A stretch of DNA of 64,000 bases. Origin: Oscillospiraceae bacterium. GTDB lineage: Bacteria > Bacillota > Clostridia > Oscillospirales > Ruminococcaceae. The notes beneath the pieces were generated by a model, which worked only from the letters and a program-made list of their open reading frames with translations, did not search any database and was not told the DNA's origin. The translations under genes were made by a program, and so were the position numbers. Numbering within the stretch: position 1 is the stretch's first letter; each line of letters starts with the position of its first letter. Positions 15,958 to 23,469 of this stretch are shown here, piece after piece. The DNA lies in NCBI GenBank assembly GCA_021201235.1, contig JAJQFI010000008.1, positions 62,001 to 126,000 on the forward strand. Direction: 5' to 3'.

Positions 15958-16016
15958 TATTAGTGTACACTATTAGTGCACACTATTAGTATACACTATC
16001 GTGTCCGTTTTGTCAA
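15958..16016 (-). promoter_or_regulatory. Toxin-antitoxin promoter with three tandem 13-bp repeats
   Basis: Minus strand TTGACA (16011-16016), 17-base spacer, TATACT (15988-15993). Three tandem 13-bp units, TATTAGTGTACAC, TATTAGTGCACAC and TATTAGTATACAC, fill 15958-15996 and cover the -10 and start site. Each unit has a small dyad (GTGTACAC, GTGCACAC and GTATACAC). These are probably the autoregulatory operators of the antitoxin. Confidence 0.8.
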
Positions 16017-16039
16017 CACATTTATGTGCACAAAAAAGA

Positions 16040-16065
16040 AAAGCCGAGCAAACCCGCTCGGCTTT
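16040..16065 (-). terminator. Terminator of the plsC-yitT operon
   Basis: AAAGCCGAGC and GCTCGGCTTT form a 10-bp perfect stem with a six-base loop; on the minus strand TTTTCTTTTTT follows, eight bases beyond the yitT stop codon. Confidence 0.9.
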
Positions 16066-16072
16066 ATCTTCA

Positions 16073-16978
16073 TTATTCATCCACCGCGTCCGGGACTTTT
16101 CTCCTACTCTTGAAATACCCTACCGTGCTCGAGACGGTGGAGATGGTGGCGAAGGTGCCGGGGTACTTTTCGAGGATGTCCTTGAGCTTTACCATCTGGT
16201 CTTTATTTACGACGCAGAAGAGGACGCTTCTGTCTTCGTGGGTATAGCCGCCCTTGCCCTCGACGATTGTCGCCGAATGTCCGAGCTTGGTGATGATTTC
16301 CTCGGAGATTTCCTTCGGGGAGTTGGTGATAATCTCGAACTTCACCGCCTCGCGGTTGCCCTTGAGGATTCTGTCGCTCAGGGTGCTTGAGAAGTAACTG
16401 TAGACGATGCAGAGGAGCACCGGCTCGATTTTGTAGTCATAGACAAAGTAGGAGGATATCGCAACAACGGTGTTTAACGCGAACATGACCCACGCAAGGT
16501 TATATGCCGGGTGCTTCTTGTGGATGATGACGGCGATGAGGTCGGTTCCTCCGGAACAGCAATTCGACATCATCGCATAACCGAGGATTCCGCCGTTAAA
16601 GATTCCCGAGACGACAGGTCCCAGAATGGTACTTGTGCCGGTGTCGGTCTGATAGATGAACCTCGAAAGGTCGACATATGACGACTGCAGAACGATAAGC
16701 ATCACCGAGAAAGTAGATATGTAAACGAGGGTCCGAACGGCGAACTGCTTGTCGACATAGAAAAATACTATTATTATAAGCGGGATGTTGATGAGGAGTG
16801 AAAGATATCCTACGTTGATGCCCAAAACGTACTGGATCATGGTTGCGATGCCGTTGACTCCCGACGGTGCGAAGCTGTTCGGGAAGATGAACAGAACATA
16901 CACGAGGGCACATGCGCTCGCCAATAAGGCTATGAAAACGTAGCTCCAGATTTTTCTCAATACTGTGACGAATGACAT
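16073..16978 (-). CDS. YitT family membrane protein (DUF161/DUF2179)
   Basis: 301 aa. Five or six transmembrane segments occupy about residues 10-200, including the family motif GGTDLIAVIIHKKH near residue 142 and FNGGILGYAMMSNCCSGG. A soluble C-terminal DUF2179 domain (about 210-290) carries the GGYTHEDRSVLFCVVNK motif. These proteins are widespread in Firmicutes; their transport substrate is not established. It is 16 bases downstream of plsC in the same operon. Confidence 0.9.
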   Translation of the reverse strand: MSFVTVLRKIWSYVFIALLASACALVYVLFIFPNSFAPSGVNGIATMIQYVLGINVGYLSLLINIPLIIIVFFYVDKQFAVRTLVYISTFSVMLIVLQSSYVDLSRFIYQTDTGTSTILGPVVSGIFNGGILGYAMMSNCCSGGTDLIAVIIHKKHPAYNLAWVMFALNTVVAISSYFVYDYKIEPVLLCIVYSYFSSTLSDRILKGNREAVKFEIITNSPKEISEEIITKLGHSATIVEGKGGYTHEDRSVLFCVVNKDQMVKLKDILEKYPGTFATISTVSSTVGYFKSRRKVPDAVDE

Positions 16979-16994
16979 TTTTTATCTGCCTTTC

Positions 16995-18167
16995 TTATTT
17001 GCTTGCCGCATCTATAATATTGACATATTTCACGATTCTTCGCTTGTCAGGCGGAACGAGATAGAAGAGTCTCTTCTCGTAGTAGAGGTTGAACCAGCCG
17101 TTCGGCGTGTAGGGTGCACCGCCGATGTCACGGGTCTTTTTGTGGAGCTCGACCGGCTCACCGTAAACAGAACCGACAAGGTCGAAGCTCTCCATGTCCA
17201 CCCGCAAATGCGCTTCACCGGCTTCCATATCCATGTGCCCGTGCTTATTCACGGCGCCGATTTTTATGTCGTCCTCCATAACGGTGTCCAAAGGAAGCAG
17301 TCCCCTCTGGAGGTAGTACCAAGCATTCACGGAGCGGACATACTCGTTGTCGAAGCGATAGTCGTCAGAAAGCGTCGTTCTGAATCCGCACGCCTCGCAA
17401 CGGACTTCATTGCCCTCGGCTTTGATTTGGTACTCTTCGCCGCACTCGGGGCACTTATATAAAATTGAGTCGAGACCCTCGGCGGTTTTGCTTGTCTTAT
17501 AGTGGCAGCCTTTCATTTTCCACTCGTCATCGTGGAAGATGGCTTTGTCGATTACTTCGGAAATCTCGGCAACCGAGAGCTTTGCGACCTCTTGGGCGGA
17601 GAAAAGCTGTTTGGTTTCGACCTTTATGTCGCCCTTGCGGTACCTCTTGCCCCACTTCGGGAAGACAAGTGCCGAGCCGTTGCCGGCTATAGTGTAGACC
17701 GGGAGCCCCAGCTTTTTGACGAGCTCGGGTGTGCCCTTTGTCACCTTCTGAGAATGTGCCACGGCGTTAAGCCTGCCCTCGGGGAAGAGGATGATTATGT
17801 TGCCCTCGTTCTTGGCTCTTAAGATTCCCCGGATGGTGCCGGTGTCGGGGCAGAACATCTTCTTTGTGACGGCGTGCCCGAATCTTCTTATGAACCAGCC
17901 TATCACCGGGCTATACATGAAGTGCTCGCTCAGGACAAATGTCGGTCGGTACGGAAGAAGCGTCAGCCCGACTATTATGTGGTCCTTAAGGGAGATGTGC
18001 GGCGCTAAGATGAGCGACGGCTCTTTGATGCCATCTAATCCCGTGCGGTCGATGGTGAGGTGCACGCCTTTGATTTTGAAGATGAGAGCGGAAATCCAGA
18101 GGTAGATATGATAGATTCCCCACGTCGGCTTGCCAAGCTTTTTCGATTTATTTTTTTCTGATGCCAT
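16995..18167 (-). CDS. PlsC-like 1-acyl-glycerol-3-phosphate acyltransferase with C-terminal zinc-ribbon domain
   Basis: 390 aa. The acyltransferase core holds HISLKD (HX4D, near residue 58) and FPEGR (near residue 121), the catalytic and phosphate-binding motifs. Unlike ordinary PlsC (~240 aa), it has a ~170-residue C-terminal extension with a zinc-ribbon, CPECG and CEACG (about residues 232-255), then a beta-rich region. It probably acylates lysophosphatidate or a related lipid at the membrane; the extension may bind protein or RNA. It has a weak ribosome site and starts ATG. Confidence 0.88.
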   Translation of the reverse strand: MASEKNKSKKLGKPTWGIYHIYLWISALIFKIKGVHLTIDRTGLDGIKEPSLILAPHISLKDHIIVGLTLLPYRPTFVLSEHFMYSPVIGWFIRRFGHAVTKKMFCPDTGTIRGILRAKNEGNIIILFPEGRLNAVAHSQKVTKGTPELVKKLGLPVYTIAGNGSALVFPKWGKRYRKGDIKVETKQLFSAQEVAKLSVAEISEVIDKAIFHDDEWKMKGCHYKTSKTAEGLDSILYKCPECGEEYQIKAEGNEVRCEACGFRTTLSDDYRFDNEYVRSVNAWYYLQRGLLPLDTVMEDDIKIGAVNKHGHMDMEAGEAHLRVDMESFDLVGSVYGEPVELHKKTRDIGGAPYTPNGWFNLYYEKRLFYLVPPDKRRIVKYVNIIDAASK

Positions 18168-18197
18168 TTTATATTTTCACCGCCAACAGGTTGTCTA

Positions 18198-18284
18198 GCA
18201 GACAAATGTCTGCGACTGAAAGACACTTATATATTAAATGTCCTTCCGGTAAACTATTGTAGCATATAATAATCAAAATAGCAA
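18198..18284 (-). promoter_or_regulatory. Promoter and leader palindrome of plsC-yitT
   Basis: Minus strand TTGCTA (18279-18284), 17-base spacer, TACAAT (18256-18261). The leader contains GCAGACA-AA-TGTCTGC (18198-18213), a 16-bp near-perfect palindrome that could be an operator or a small hairpin. Confidence 0.55.
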
Positions 18285-18329
18285 CAGGATTTTGCGCGCA
18301 TTTTGGTAAAATTTAAACCGCATCAAAAC

Positions 18330-18358
18330 TTGACACTTTGACTTTAACATGATATAAT
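18330..18358 (+). promoter_or_regulatory. Consensus promoter of the glutamate synthase/nucleotide gene run
   Basis: TTGACA (18330-18335), 17-base spacer, TATAAT (18353-18358): perfect sigma-A consensus. The predicted start near 18365 puts a terminator hairpin within the first ten bases of the transcript. Confidence 0.9.
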
Positions 18359-18364
18359 TTTTCG

Positions 18365-18430
18365 TAATGAGCAAAGGCGTTCATATAGGGGATAGTCTAC
18401 CCTCTTGAAGGAAACGTCTTTGCTTTTTTT
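18365..18430 (+). promoter_or_regulatory. Leader attenuator, probable ANTAR-antitermination target
   Basis: AGCAAAGGCGTT (18370-18381) pairs over 12 bp with AACGTCTTTGCT (18413-18424), followed by seven T: a full intrinsic terminator ahead of the first gene. Inside it GGG/CCC (18388-18390, 18400-18402) can close around the hexamer ATAGTC (18392-18397), with A at loop position 1 and G at position 4, as ANTAR proteins prefer. An ANTAR gene is the seventh gene of the same run (24727-25332). The closing pair is imperfect and a clear second hexaloop hairpin is not seen, so the ANTAR link is inference. Confidence 0.7.
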
Positions 18431-18453
18431 CTTAAACGAAAGGAAGAGAAGTC

Positions 18454-19545
18454 ATGAAGTTGGAAGGTCAGGTACGCATACCTTCGGGCTGTGCAATATC
18501 CGCCGTAATTTCAAAGGACGGCAGAAAGATGAGCGGAGACGCCATTATCAAGAGCATGGTACCTATGCACGACCGCTCAAACGGTCTGGGAGGCGGATTT
18601 GCCGCATACGGTATTTATCCGGAATATAAGGAGTTCTTCGCCCTGCATATTTTCTACAACGACAATAACGTCAGGATGGAATGCGAGAATTTACTCAAGG
18701 ATGGATTCGAGATTATCAAATTTGAGAGCATCCCGATAAGAAAGACTCCGAAAATCTCGGATGTTCCGCTTATCTGGAGATACTTTGTCGCTCCGATGTC
18801 GTCGGTTCTGTCGAGATTGCATGTCGACGAGAAGGAATATGTTGCGGAAACGGTCATGAAGATTAACTCCCAGATTAACGGCGCATATGTCTTCTCATCC
18901 GGAAAGAATATGGGCGTATTCAAGGCTGTCGGTTACCCCGAGGATGTCGGCTATTTCTACAGGCTCGACGAATACGAGGGTTACTGCTGGACGGCTCACG
19001 GAAGATATCCGACGAACACCCCCGGCTGGTGGGGCGGCGCTCACCCGTTTGCACTCCTTGATTACACTATCGTCCACAACGGCGAGATTTCCTCATACGA
19101 CGCTAACCGCCGGTATATAGAAATGTACGGCTACAAGTGCACACTGCAGACCGATACCGAGGTCATCACATATATTGCCGATTATCTTCTTCGCAAGCAG
19201 GGCTTGACCCTCGAGGAGACCGCCTCGGTTATTGCGGCTCCCTTCTGGTCGACCATTGAGTCGAAGCCTGAAGAAGAAAAGAAGAAGCTGAGCTATTTAA
19301 GAACCGTTTACTCGAGCCTACTGGTCACGGGACCGTTTTCGATTGTTCTCGGATTCGAGGGCGGACTGATGGCTCTTAATGACAGACTGAAGCTCAGGTC
19401 TATGGTAACGGCAGAGAAGGACGATCTCGTGTTTGTAGCAAGCGAGGAATCGGCGATAAGGGTTATGTGCCCCGATGCGGAGAATGTTTATGCTCCGTCG
19501 GGCGGCGAGCCGATTATCGTCAGAGTTGAGGAGGGGAAATACTGA
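18454..19545 (+). CDS. Glutamate synthase glutaminase (GATase class II) subunit
   Basis: 363 aa. Corresponds to the N-terminal amidotransferase domain of bacterial GltB, here a separate polypeptide. The nucleophile would be Cys13 (PSGCAISA), exposed by removing a 12-residue propeptide; WTAHGRYPTNTPG and HNGEI provide the ammonia-site and oxyanion residues. It releases ammonia from glutamine for the FMN-containing synthase subunit encoded next. The stop overlaps the next start by one base. First gene after the leader attenuator. Confidence 0.9.
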   Translation: MKLEGQVRIPSGCAISAVISKDGRKMSGDAIIKSMVPMHDRSNGLGGGFAAYGIYPEYKEFFALHIFYNDNNVRMECENLLKDGFEIIKFESIPIRKTPKISDVPLIWRYFVAPMSSVLSRLHVDEKEYVAETVMKINSQINGAYVFSSGKNMGVFKAVGYPEDVGYFYRLDEYEGYCWTAHGRYPTNTPGWWGGAHPFALLDYTIVHNGEISSYDANRRYIEMYGYKCTLQTDTEVITYIADYLLRKQGLTLEETASVIAAPFWSTIESKPEEEKKKLSYLRTVYSSLLVTGPFSIVLGFEGGLMALNDRLKLRSMVTAEKDDLVFVASEESAIRVMCPDAENVYAPSGGEPIIVRVEEGKY

Positions 19546-21050
19546 TGGCTATAAATTATGTAAACCCCGAATTTGAGGTAGTAAGGAATCCCAACCGCTG
19601 TATAGCGTGCAGGGTCTGCGAGCGTCAGTGCTCAAACGGCGTTCACAGCTTCGACCCCGAAACGGGTACAATGATGTCGGACGAGACAAAGTGCGTCGAC
19701 TGTCAGAGATGCGTGGCACTTTGCCCGACAAGAGCTCTGAAAATCGTCAAGAACGAGTGTCAGCTCCGCGAAAACGCCAACTGGCAACAGGACACAATAT
19801 ACGAAATCTACAAGCAGGCGGGAAGCGGAGGAGTTCTTCTTTCTTCAATGGGCAACCCGAAGCCGCTCCCCGTTTACTGGGACAAGATTCTTATAAACGC
19901 TTCGCAGGTTACGAATCCCCCTATCGACCCGCTTCGTGAGCCAATGGAGACGAAGGTATTCCTCGGCAAGAAGCCGACAATGCCCGATAGAAATCCCGAC
20001 GGAAGCTTAAAGACAGACCTGGCTCCTCAGCTCGAGCTTTCGATGCCGGTCATGTTCTCGGCGATGAGCTACGGCTCAATCAGCTACAATGCACACGAGA
20101 GCCTTGCAAGAGCCGCAGAAGCCTTGGGTATCTACTACAACACCGGTGAGGGCGGACTTCACGAGGACTTCTATAAGTACGGCGCCAACACCATCGTTCA
20201 GGTTGCATCCGGTCGTTTCGGCGTTCATGAGGATTACCTCAGCGCAGGCGCCGCAATCGAGATTAAGATGGGTCAGGGCGCAAAGCCGGGCATCGGCGGA
20301 CATCTGCCGGGCAAGAAGATTGTCGGCGACGTCTCGAGAACAAGAATGATTCCCGAGGGCTCGGACGCTATCTCCCCTGCTCCACACCATGATATTTACT
20401 CCATCGAGGATTTAAGACAGCTTGTCTACTCCCTGAAAGAGGCTACTCAGTACACAAAGCCGGTTATCGTCAAGGTTGCTGCTGTACATAACATTGCTGC
20501 CATCGCAAGTGGTATTGCAAGAAGCGGTGCCGACATCATCGCAATCGACGGCTTCAGAGGAGGAACCGGTGCGGCTCCGACAAGAATAAGAGACAACGTC
20601 GGTATCCCGATTGAGCTTGCACTGGCTTCTGTCGACCAGAGGCTCCGTGACGAGGGCATCAGAAACAACGTATCCCTCGTTGTCGGCGGAAGTATCCGCT
20701 CGGCTTCGGACGTTGTAAAGGCTGTAGCTCTCGGCGCAGACGCCTGCTATGTCGCGACCGCCGCACTTCTGGCTCTCGGCTGCCACCTCTGCCGCACATG
20801 TCACACCGGCAACTGCAACTGGGGCATTGCAACCCAGAAGCCGGAGCTCGTCAAGAGACTTAACCCGGATATCGGCTCACAGAGGCTTATCAATCTTATG
20901 ACCGCATGGCAGCACGAAATTAAGGAGCTCATGGGCGGTATGGGTATAAACTCGATTGAGGCTCTGAGAGGAAACAGACTTATGCTCAGAGGCGTAAACC
21001 TCAACGAGAAGGAACTCGAGATACTCGGTATCTCGCATGCGGGAGAGTGA
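19545..21050 (+). CDS. gltB: Glutamate synthase FMN-binding large domain with N-terminal ferredoxin domain
   Basis: 501 aa. Residues 17-70 hold two 4Fe-4S motifs, CIACRVCERQC and CVDCQRCVALCP. The rest is the FMN-binding TIM barrel of glutamate synthase, with GGLHEDFYKYG, GQGAKPGIGGHLPG and the 3Fe-4S motif CHLCRTCHTGNCNWG near residue 416. It converts 2-oxoglutarate plus ammonia to glutamate using electrons from the ferredoxin and FAD subunits that follow. The GATase and GXGXG domains are separate genes, an archaeal-type split. Confidence 0.93.
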   Translation: MAINYVNPEFEVVRNPNRCIACRVCERQCSNGVHSFDPETGTMMSDETKCVDCQRCVALCPTRALKIVKNECQLRENANWQQDTIYEIYKQAGSGGVLLSSMGNPKPLPVYWDKILINASQVTNPPIDPLREPMETKVFLGKKPTMPDRNPDGSLKTDLAPQLELSMPVMFSAMSYGSISYNAHESLARAAEALGIYYNTGEGGLHEDFYKYGANTIVQVASGRFGVHEDYLSAGAAIEIKMGQGAKPGIGGHLPGKKIVGDVSRTRMIPEGSDAISPAPHHDIYSIEDLRQLVYSLKEATQYTKPVIVKVAAVHNIAAIASGIARSGADIIAIDGFRGGTGAAPTRIRDNVGIPIELALASVDQRLRDEGIRNNVSLVVGGSIRSASDVVKAVALGADACYVATAALLALGCHLCRTCHTGNCNWGIATQKPELVKRLNPDIGSQRLINLMTAWQHEIKELMGGMGINSIEALRGNRLMLRGVNLNEKELEILGISHAGE

Positions 21051-21055
21051 CGGAT

Positions 21056-21484
21056 ATGAAAAGAGTTTATGTAAACGAAAAATGGTGCCTTGGGTGTCAT
21101 CTCTGCGAGTATAACTGCGCTTTTGCAAACTCGGGGCTAAAGGATATGGCAAAGCTCAAGGGCAGGGAAATCTACCCGAGAATCAGGGTTGAGGGCGACG
21201 ACAAGATTACTTTCGCAATCTCCTGCCGCCACTGCGAGGACCCCATCTGCATCAAGAGCTGTATTTCGGGAGCTCTCTCGAAGACCCCCGACGGCATGGT
21301 CGAAATCGACAAGTCAAGATGCGTCGGATGTCTGACCTGCGTCCTCGTCTGCCCTTATGGCGCAGTCATTCAGGACGGCGACGGAGCGGTTCAGAAGTGC
21401 GAGCTCTGCCTTAAGAACTCATCGGGCGCCCCGGCATGCGTTGCCGGTTGCCCGAACAATGCGATTGTTTACGAAGAGAGGTGA
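21056..21484 (+). CDS. Polyferredoxin electron-transfer subunit (HycB/DMSO reductase B-like)
   Basis: 142 aa with four Cys clusters arranged for several 4Fe-4S centres: CLGCHLCEYNC, CRHCEDPICIKSC, CVGCLTCVLVCP and CELC...CVAGCP. It probably passes electrons between the FAD oxidoreductase downstream and the glutamate synthase barrel upstream. ATG at 21056 is preferred to a GTG at 21047 because GGGAGAG lies eight bases before the ATG. Confidence 0.88.
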   Translation: MKRVYVNEKWCLGCHLCEYNCAFANSGLKDMAKLKGREIYPRIRVEGDDKITFAISCRHCEDPICIKSCISGALSKTPDGMVEIDKSRCVGCLTCVLVCPYGAVIQDGDGAVQKCELCLKNSSGAPACVAGCPNNAIVYEER

Positions 21485-21489
21485 GCGAA

Positions 21490-22725
21490 ATGGCAAAGAA
21501 GTATGTTATCATCGGCAACGGAACCGCCGCTGTCGGCTGTATAGAGGGTATAAGAGCTAACGACAAAGAAGGCTCCATCACCGTTATTTCAGCTGAGAAG
21601 CACCCCGCTTATTGCCGTCCGCTTATCTCCTATTACCTTGAAGGCAAGGCTGTTCCCGAAAGAATGAGCTATCGCCCCGACGATTTCTATGACAGAAACG
21701 GCGTCAAGGTCATCTATGGCGAGAGTGCCGAGAAGATTGATACTGACAAGAAGCAGGTAGTTCTCGGAAACGGAGAAAAAGTCGCCTACGACAGCGTATG
21801 TGTTGCCGCAGGCTCGAGACCGCTCGTGCCGCCTTTCGAAGGGCTCGACACGGTTCCAAAGAAGTTTCCCTTCATGACGCTTGACGACGCACAGAACCTC
21901 GAGAGTGCAATCTCCGAAGACAGCGACGTCTTCATCGTCGGTGCCGGACTTATCGGGCTCAAGTGTGCCGAGGGTCTTTACGGAAGAGTAAAGTCTATAA
22001 CCGTCTGCGATTTAGCGGACAGGGTTATGCCGAGTATTCTCGATGCCGAAACCGCCGAAATGATGAAAAAGCGCCTCGAAGACAACGGTCTTAAGCTGAT
22101 GCTTTCCGACACCGCCACCAAATTTGACGGCAATACGGCTTACATGAAGAGTGGAGCTGAAGTCAAGTTTGACGTTCTCGTTCTGGCTGTCGGTGTAAGA
22201 GCCAACATCTCGCTCGTAAAAGATGCCGGCGGCGACTGCGGAAGAGGCATCACCGTTGACAACCACATGGCGACGAGCCTCCCCGACATCTATGCCGCAG
22301 GAGACTGCACGGAATCAATGGACTATTCCAGCGGAACTGTAAAAGTAATGGCAATCATGCCGAACGCCTATATGCAGGGGCACTGCGCCGGCGAGAATAT
22401 GGCTGGCGAAAGCGTCACATTCGACAACGGCATTCCGATGAATGCAATCGGGTTCTTCGGATTCCATGTCATGAGCGCCGGCACCCCCGACGGAGAACTC
22501 TATGAGGAGAAAACCGAATCGACCTCGAAGAAGCTCTTTACGAAGGACGACCGACTTGTCGGCTTTATTCTGGCGGGCGACACGACCCGTGCCGGAATTT
22601 ATACAGATTTGATAAGAAACGGTATTTCTCTTAGCTCTATTGACTTTGATACCATAAAAACAGCTCCAAATATCTTTTCTTTTGGTCAAGAATACTGTAG
22701 AAATTCTCTCGGAGGTGTGGTATAA
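21490..22725 (+). CDS. NAD(P)H/FAD oxidoreductase (rubredoxin-reductase-like), glutamate synthase partner
   Basis: 411 aa. Two Rossmann folds: FAD-binding GNGTAAVGCIEGIRAND near the N-terminus and NAD(P)-binding VGAGLIGLKCAEGL near residue 155; the FAD motif YAAGDCTE lies near residue 272. Pyridine-nucleotide-disulfide oxidoreductase class I without the redox CxxxxC pair. It probably oxidises NAD(P)H and feeds the ferredoxin subunit. ATG at 21490 has AGAGGTGAG before it; an in-frame start further upstream overlaps the previous gene and is less likely. Confidence 0.88.
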   Translation: MAKKYVIIGNGTAAVGCIEGIRANDKEGSITVISAEKHPAYCRPLISYYLEGKAVPERMSYRPDDFYDRNGVKVIYGESAEKIDTDKKQVVLGNGEKVAYDSVCVAAGSRPLVPPFEGLDTVPKKFPFMTLDDAQNLESAISEDSDVFIVGAGLIGLKCAEGLYGRVKSITVCDLADRVMPSILDAETAEMMKKRLEDNGLKLMLSDTATKFDGNTAYMKSGAEVKFDVLVLAVGVRANISLVKDAGGDCGRGITVDNHMATSLPDIYAAGDCTESMDYSSGTVKVMAIMPNAYMQGHCAGENMAGESVTFDNGIPMNAIGFFGFHVMSAGTPDGELYEEKTESTSKKLFTKDDRLVGFILAGDTTRAGIYTDLIRNGISLSSIDFDTIKTAPNIFSFGQEYCRNSLGGVV

Positions 22726-22726
22726 T

Positions 22727-23443
22727 ATGTTGATAGATGTTTCAGGCTTGGGATTCAGCGAAATAAATTCCCTGATTCGCGCTCAGGGCGAGAGCTGTCA
22801 CCTCACCGGTTGCCTCAGCCAGAGGTTCATCGGTGCCGGTATGTCATACCGCGAAATCACGATTGACGGCACTCCCGGAAACGCACTTGGTGCTTACCTC
22901 AACGGTGGCGAAATCACCGTCAACGGCAACGCTCAGGATGCAGTCGGCGACACAATGAACGACGGCAAGATTATAATCAACGGTCACGTCGGCGACGCCG
23001 TAGGCTATGCGATGCGTGGCGGCGAGATTTACGTCAGGGACAGTGCAGGCTACCGTGCGGGAATACACATGAAGCAATACAAGGAAAAGAGACCGGTTAT
23101 GGTCATTGGTGGAAGAACCGGAAGCTTCCTCGGCGAATATCAGGCAGGCGGCTTGATAATCGTTCTGGGGCTTCACAAGGACGGCAAGCCGATCGTCGGC
23201 AACTTCCCGGGCACGGGAATGCACGGCGGCAAGCTGTTTTTTAGAAATGCAGAGGGTCTTTCGTTCCCGGCACAGGTCAATGTGAACGAAGCCACAGACG
23301 AGGACATGGCGGAGATTACGCCGTATGTCGAGAACTACTGCAAGTACTTCGGTGCGGACATCTCGGAGATAATGGGCTCCTCGTTCACGGTTGTAACTCC
23401 GAACTCGAAGAACCCATACAAGCAGCTTTACGTTAATAACTGA
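22727..23443 (+). CDS. Glutamate synthase GXGXG-domain subunit
   Basis: 238 aa right-handed beta-helix corresponding to the GltB C-terminal GXGXG domain: repeats GNALGAYLNGG, GNAQDAVGDTMNDG and GHVGDAVGYAMRGG, followed by GGRTGSFLGEYQAGG. In the fused enzyme this domain is structural and sits between GATase and synthase domains. One base separates it from the oxidoreductase gene. GGAGGTG precedes ATG at 22727. Confidence 0.9.
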   Translation: MLIDVSGLGFSEINSLIRAQGESCHLTGCLSQRFIGAGMSYREITIDGTPGNALGAYLNGGEITVNGNAQDAVGDTMNDGKIIINGHVGDAVGYAMRGGEIYVRDSAGYRAGIHMKQYKEKRPVMVIGGRTGSFLGEYQAGGLIIVLGLHKDGKPIVGNFPGTGMHGGKLFFRNAEGLSFPAQVNVNEATDEDMAEITPYVENYCKYFGADISEIMGSSFTVVTPNSKNPYKQLYVNN

Positions 23444-23469
23444 TTGGCATAGATAAAGGACGGTGCAAA

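Noticed and set aside
15958-15996. Short CRISPR-like direct repeats
   Set aside because: Units are 13 bp, contiguous without spacers, and overlie a promoter; this is an operator array.
18365-18430. Glutamine riboswitch in the glutamate synthase leader
   Set aside because: I could not find the conserved cores of the glnA or downstream-peptide motifs; a terminator with possible ANTAR hexaloop fits better.
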